Source: Pseudoclavibacter sp. AY1H1 (GTDB taxonomy: Bacteria; Actinomycetota; Actinomycetes; Actinomycetales; Microbacteriaceae). From it: DNA of 64,000 nt. Made by a program: the position numbers and the translations under genes. The stretch spans positions 1 to 64,000 of the forward strand of contig NZ_PSXX01000012.1 in the NCBI RefSeq assembly GCF_002931055.1, given 5' to 3'. Positions 53,277-64,000 of this stretch are shown piece after piece. The notes below the pieces were generated by a model. It searched no databases, was not told the DNA's origin, and was given only the letters and a program-made list of their open reading frames with translations. Position 1 is the first letter of the stretch. Each line of letters starts with the position of its first letter.

Positions 53277-53356
53277 GATGTTCCCTTCTCTGTTCACGCG
53301 GGGGTTCGTGAGTGAGGTGGCGCGAATGGTTCTCCAGGTGCTTCGGAGCAGGCTCG

Positions 53357-63790
<10,434 letters not shown>

Positions 63791-63806
63791 TGTGCGCTCC
63801 TCATAG

Positions 63807-63832
63807 AGGTGCCGAGGTCTCCCTCGGCACCT
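63807..63832 (-). promoter_or_regulatory. 11-bp stem-loop in the NRPS leader
   Basis: AGGTGCCGAGG (63807-63817) and CCTCGGCACCT (63822-63832) form a perfect stem with a 4-nt loop, 17 nt before the NRPS GTG and just ahead of its GAGGAG. It could end the transcript of the upstream gene or gate translation of the NRPS. No T-tract. Confidence 0.6.
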
Positions 63833-63869
63833 GATGTCCTGCTCGGCGTGCGGCGCTGGCCGCTGGGTT

Positions 63870-63888
63870 GCCTCCTTCGGACGGAGGC
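63870..63888 (-). terminator. Short stem-loop after the partial upstream gene
   Basis: GCCTCC (63870-63875) and GGAGGC (63883-63888) form a 6-bp stem 8 bp past the stop of the partial gene. It is weak and lacks a T-tract; with the hairpin at 63807-63832 it could partly separate that gene from the NRPS. Confidence 0.35.
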
Positions 63889-63895
63889 GGACCCG

Positions 63896-64000
63896 CTACT
63901 GGAACTGGCCGATCTGGAGAGAGTTGAGGAGACCGCCGAGGTCGATGAGCGGGCCGTCGATCAGGGGGCCGTTGATGAGGGCACCGCCGGCCAGCGTCGA
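63896..64000 (-). CDS. C-terminal part of a small Gly/Leu/Ile-rich repetitive protein (partial)
   Basis: Only the last 34 residues are in the window; the gene continues past the right edge. The visible end includes GALINGPLIDGPLIDLGG and finishes NSLQIGQFQ. GPLI occurs twice in a six-residue repeat (NGPLID, DGPLID), which is not typical of an enzyme and suggests a small structural or secreted hydrophobic protein. It ends 105 bp before the NRPS and on the same strand, so it may be part of the cluster. Coding status rests on the regular codon use and the repeated peptide. Confidence 0.55.
   Translation of the reverse strand, partial: STLAGGALINGPLIDGPLIDLGGLLNSLQIGQFQ

Overview
This 64 kb window is high-GC DNA from an actinobacterium, most likely a member of the Microbacteriaceae (order Micrococcales). 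The evidence is a long type-II-like isoleucyl-tRNA synthetase behind an ultrashort-Stem-I T-box, the rne-rplU-rpmA-obgE-nadD-rsfS backbone, GTP-dependent PEP carboxykinase, a DUF222/HNH protein, corynebacterial-type heme proteins, and many genes whose start codon lies only 6-8 nt after a TANNNT -10 hexamer (leaderless style). Almost all genes look native; no insertion sequence, prophage or CRISPR array was seen.

Layout. (1) 1-5.7 kb: heme acquisition. Two overlapping genes encode a membrane-anchored surface protein and a protein with two HtaA-like domains, followed by a repeat-rich 0.9 kb gap and a convergent heme oxygenase gene with a candidate DtxR/IdeR iron box. (2) 5.7-14.5 kb: mostly small or unknown genes: a patatin-like lipase broken by a one-base frameshift, an HTH protein, small membrane proteins including a paralogous pair sharing the N-terminus MELFWGI, a GNAT enzyme, and an M3 peptidase. 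(3) 14.2-21.6 kb: two small genes, valS, pckG and a divergent RamB-like regulator. (4) 21.6-25 kb: a phosphodiesterase and a two-component system translationally coupled to a DUF4097 membrane protein. (5) 25-31 kb: an oligopeptide ABC importer operon with a fused double ATPase and a divergent TetR regulator. (6) 31-33.2 kb: a DUF222/HNH protein and a lipoprotein. (7) 33.3-49.3 kb: conserved housekeeping: T-box-ileS-folC-DUF4233-ndk, an M20 peptidase, rne, rplU-rpmA, terminator, obgE, nadD, rsfS, a TSUP permease and tRNA-Ala(GGC).

(8) 50.5-64 kb: a nonribosomal peptide cluster read on the minus strand: a 3477-residue three-module NRPS (C-A-T, C-A-T, C-A-T-TE), MbtH protein, DrrA/DrrB-like ABC exporter and an Sfp-type phosphopantetheinyl transferase, the last four genes coupled by 4-bp overlaps. 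The three adenylation domains carry nearly the same specificity residues, suggesting the same or very similar amino acid at each position. The cluster continues beyond the right edge, where the tail of a small repetitive protein is visible. I cannot name the product.

The signals I rate highest are the NRPS cluster with its triplicated A-domain code and flanking peptide gene, the T-box, the heme locus with its iron box, the dispersed GTTGTGG/CCACAAC inverted-repeat family, the frameshifted patatin with an upstream mini-ORF, and the recurrent leaderless-promoter signature.
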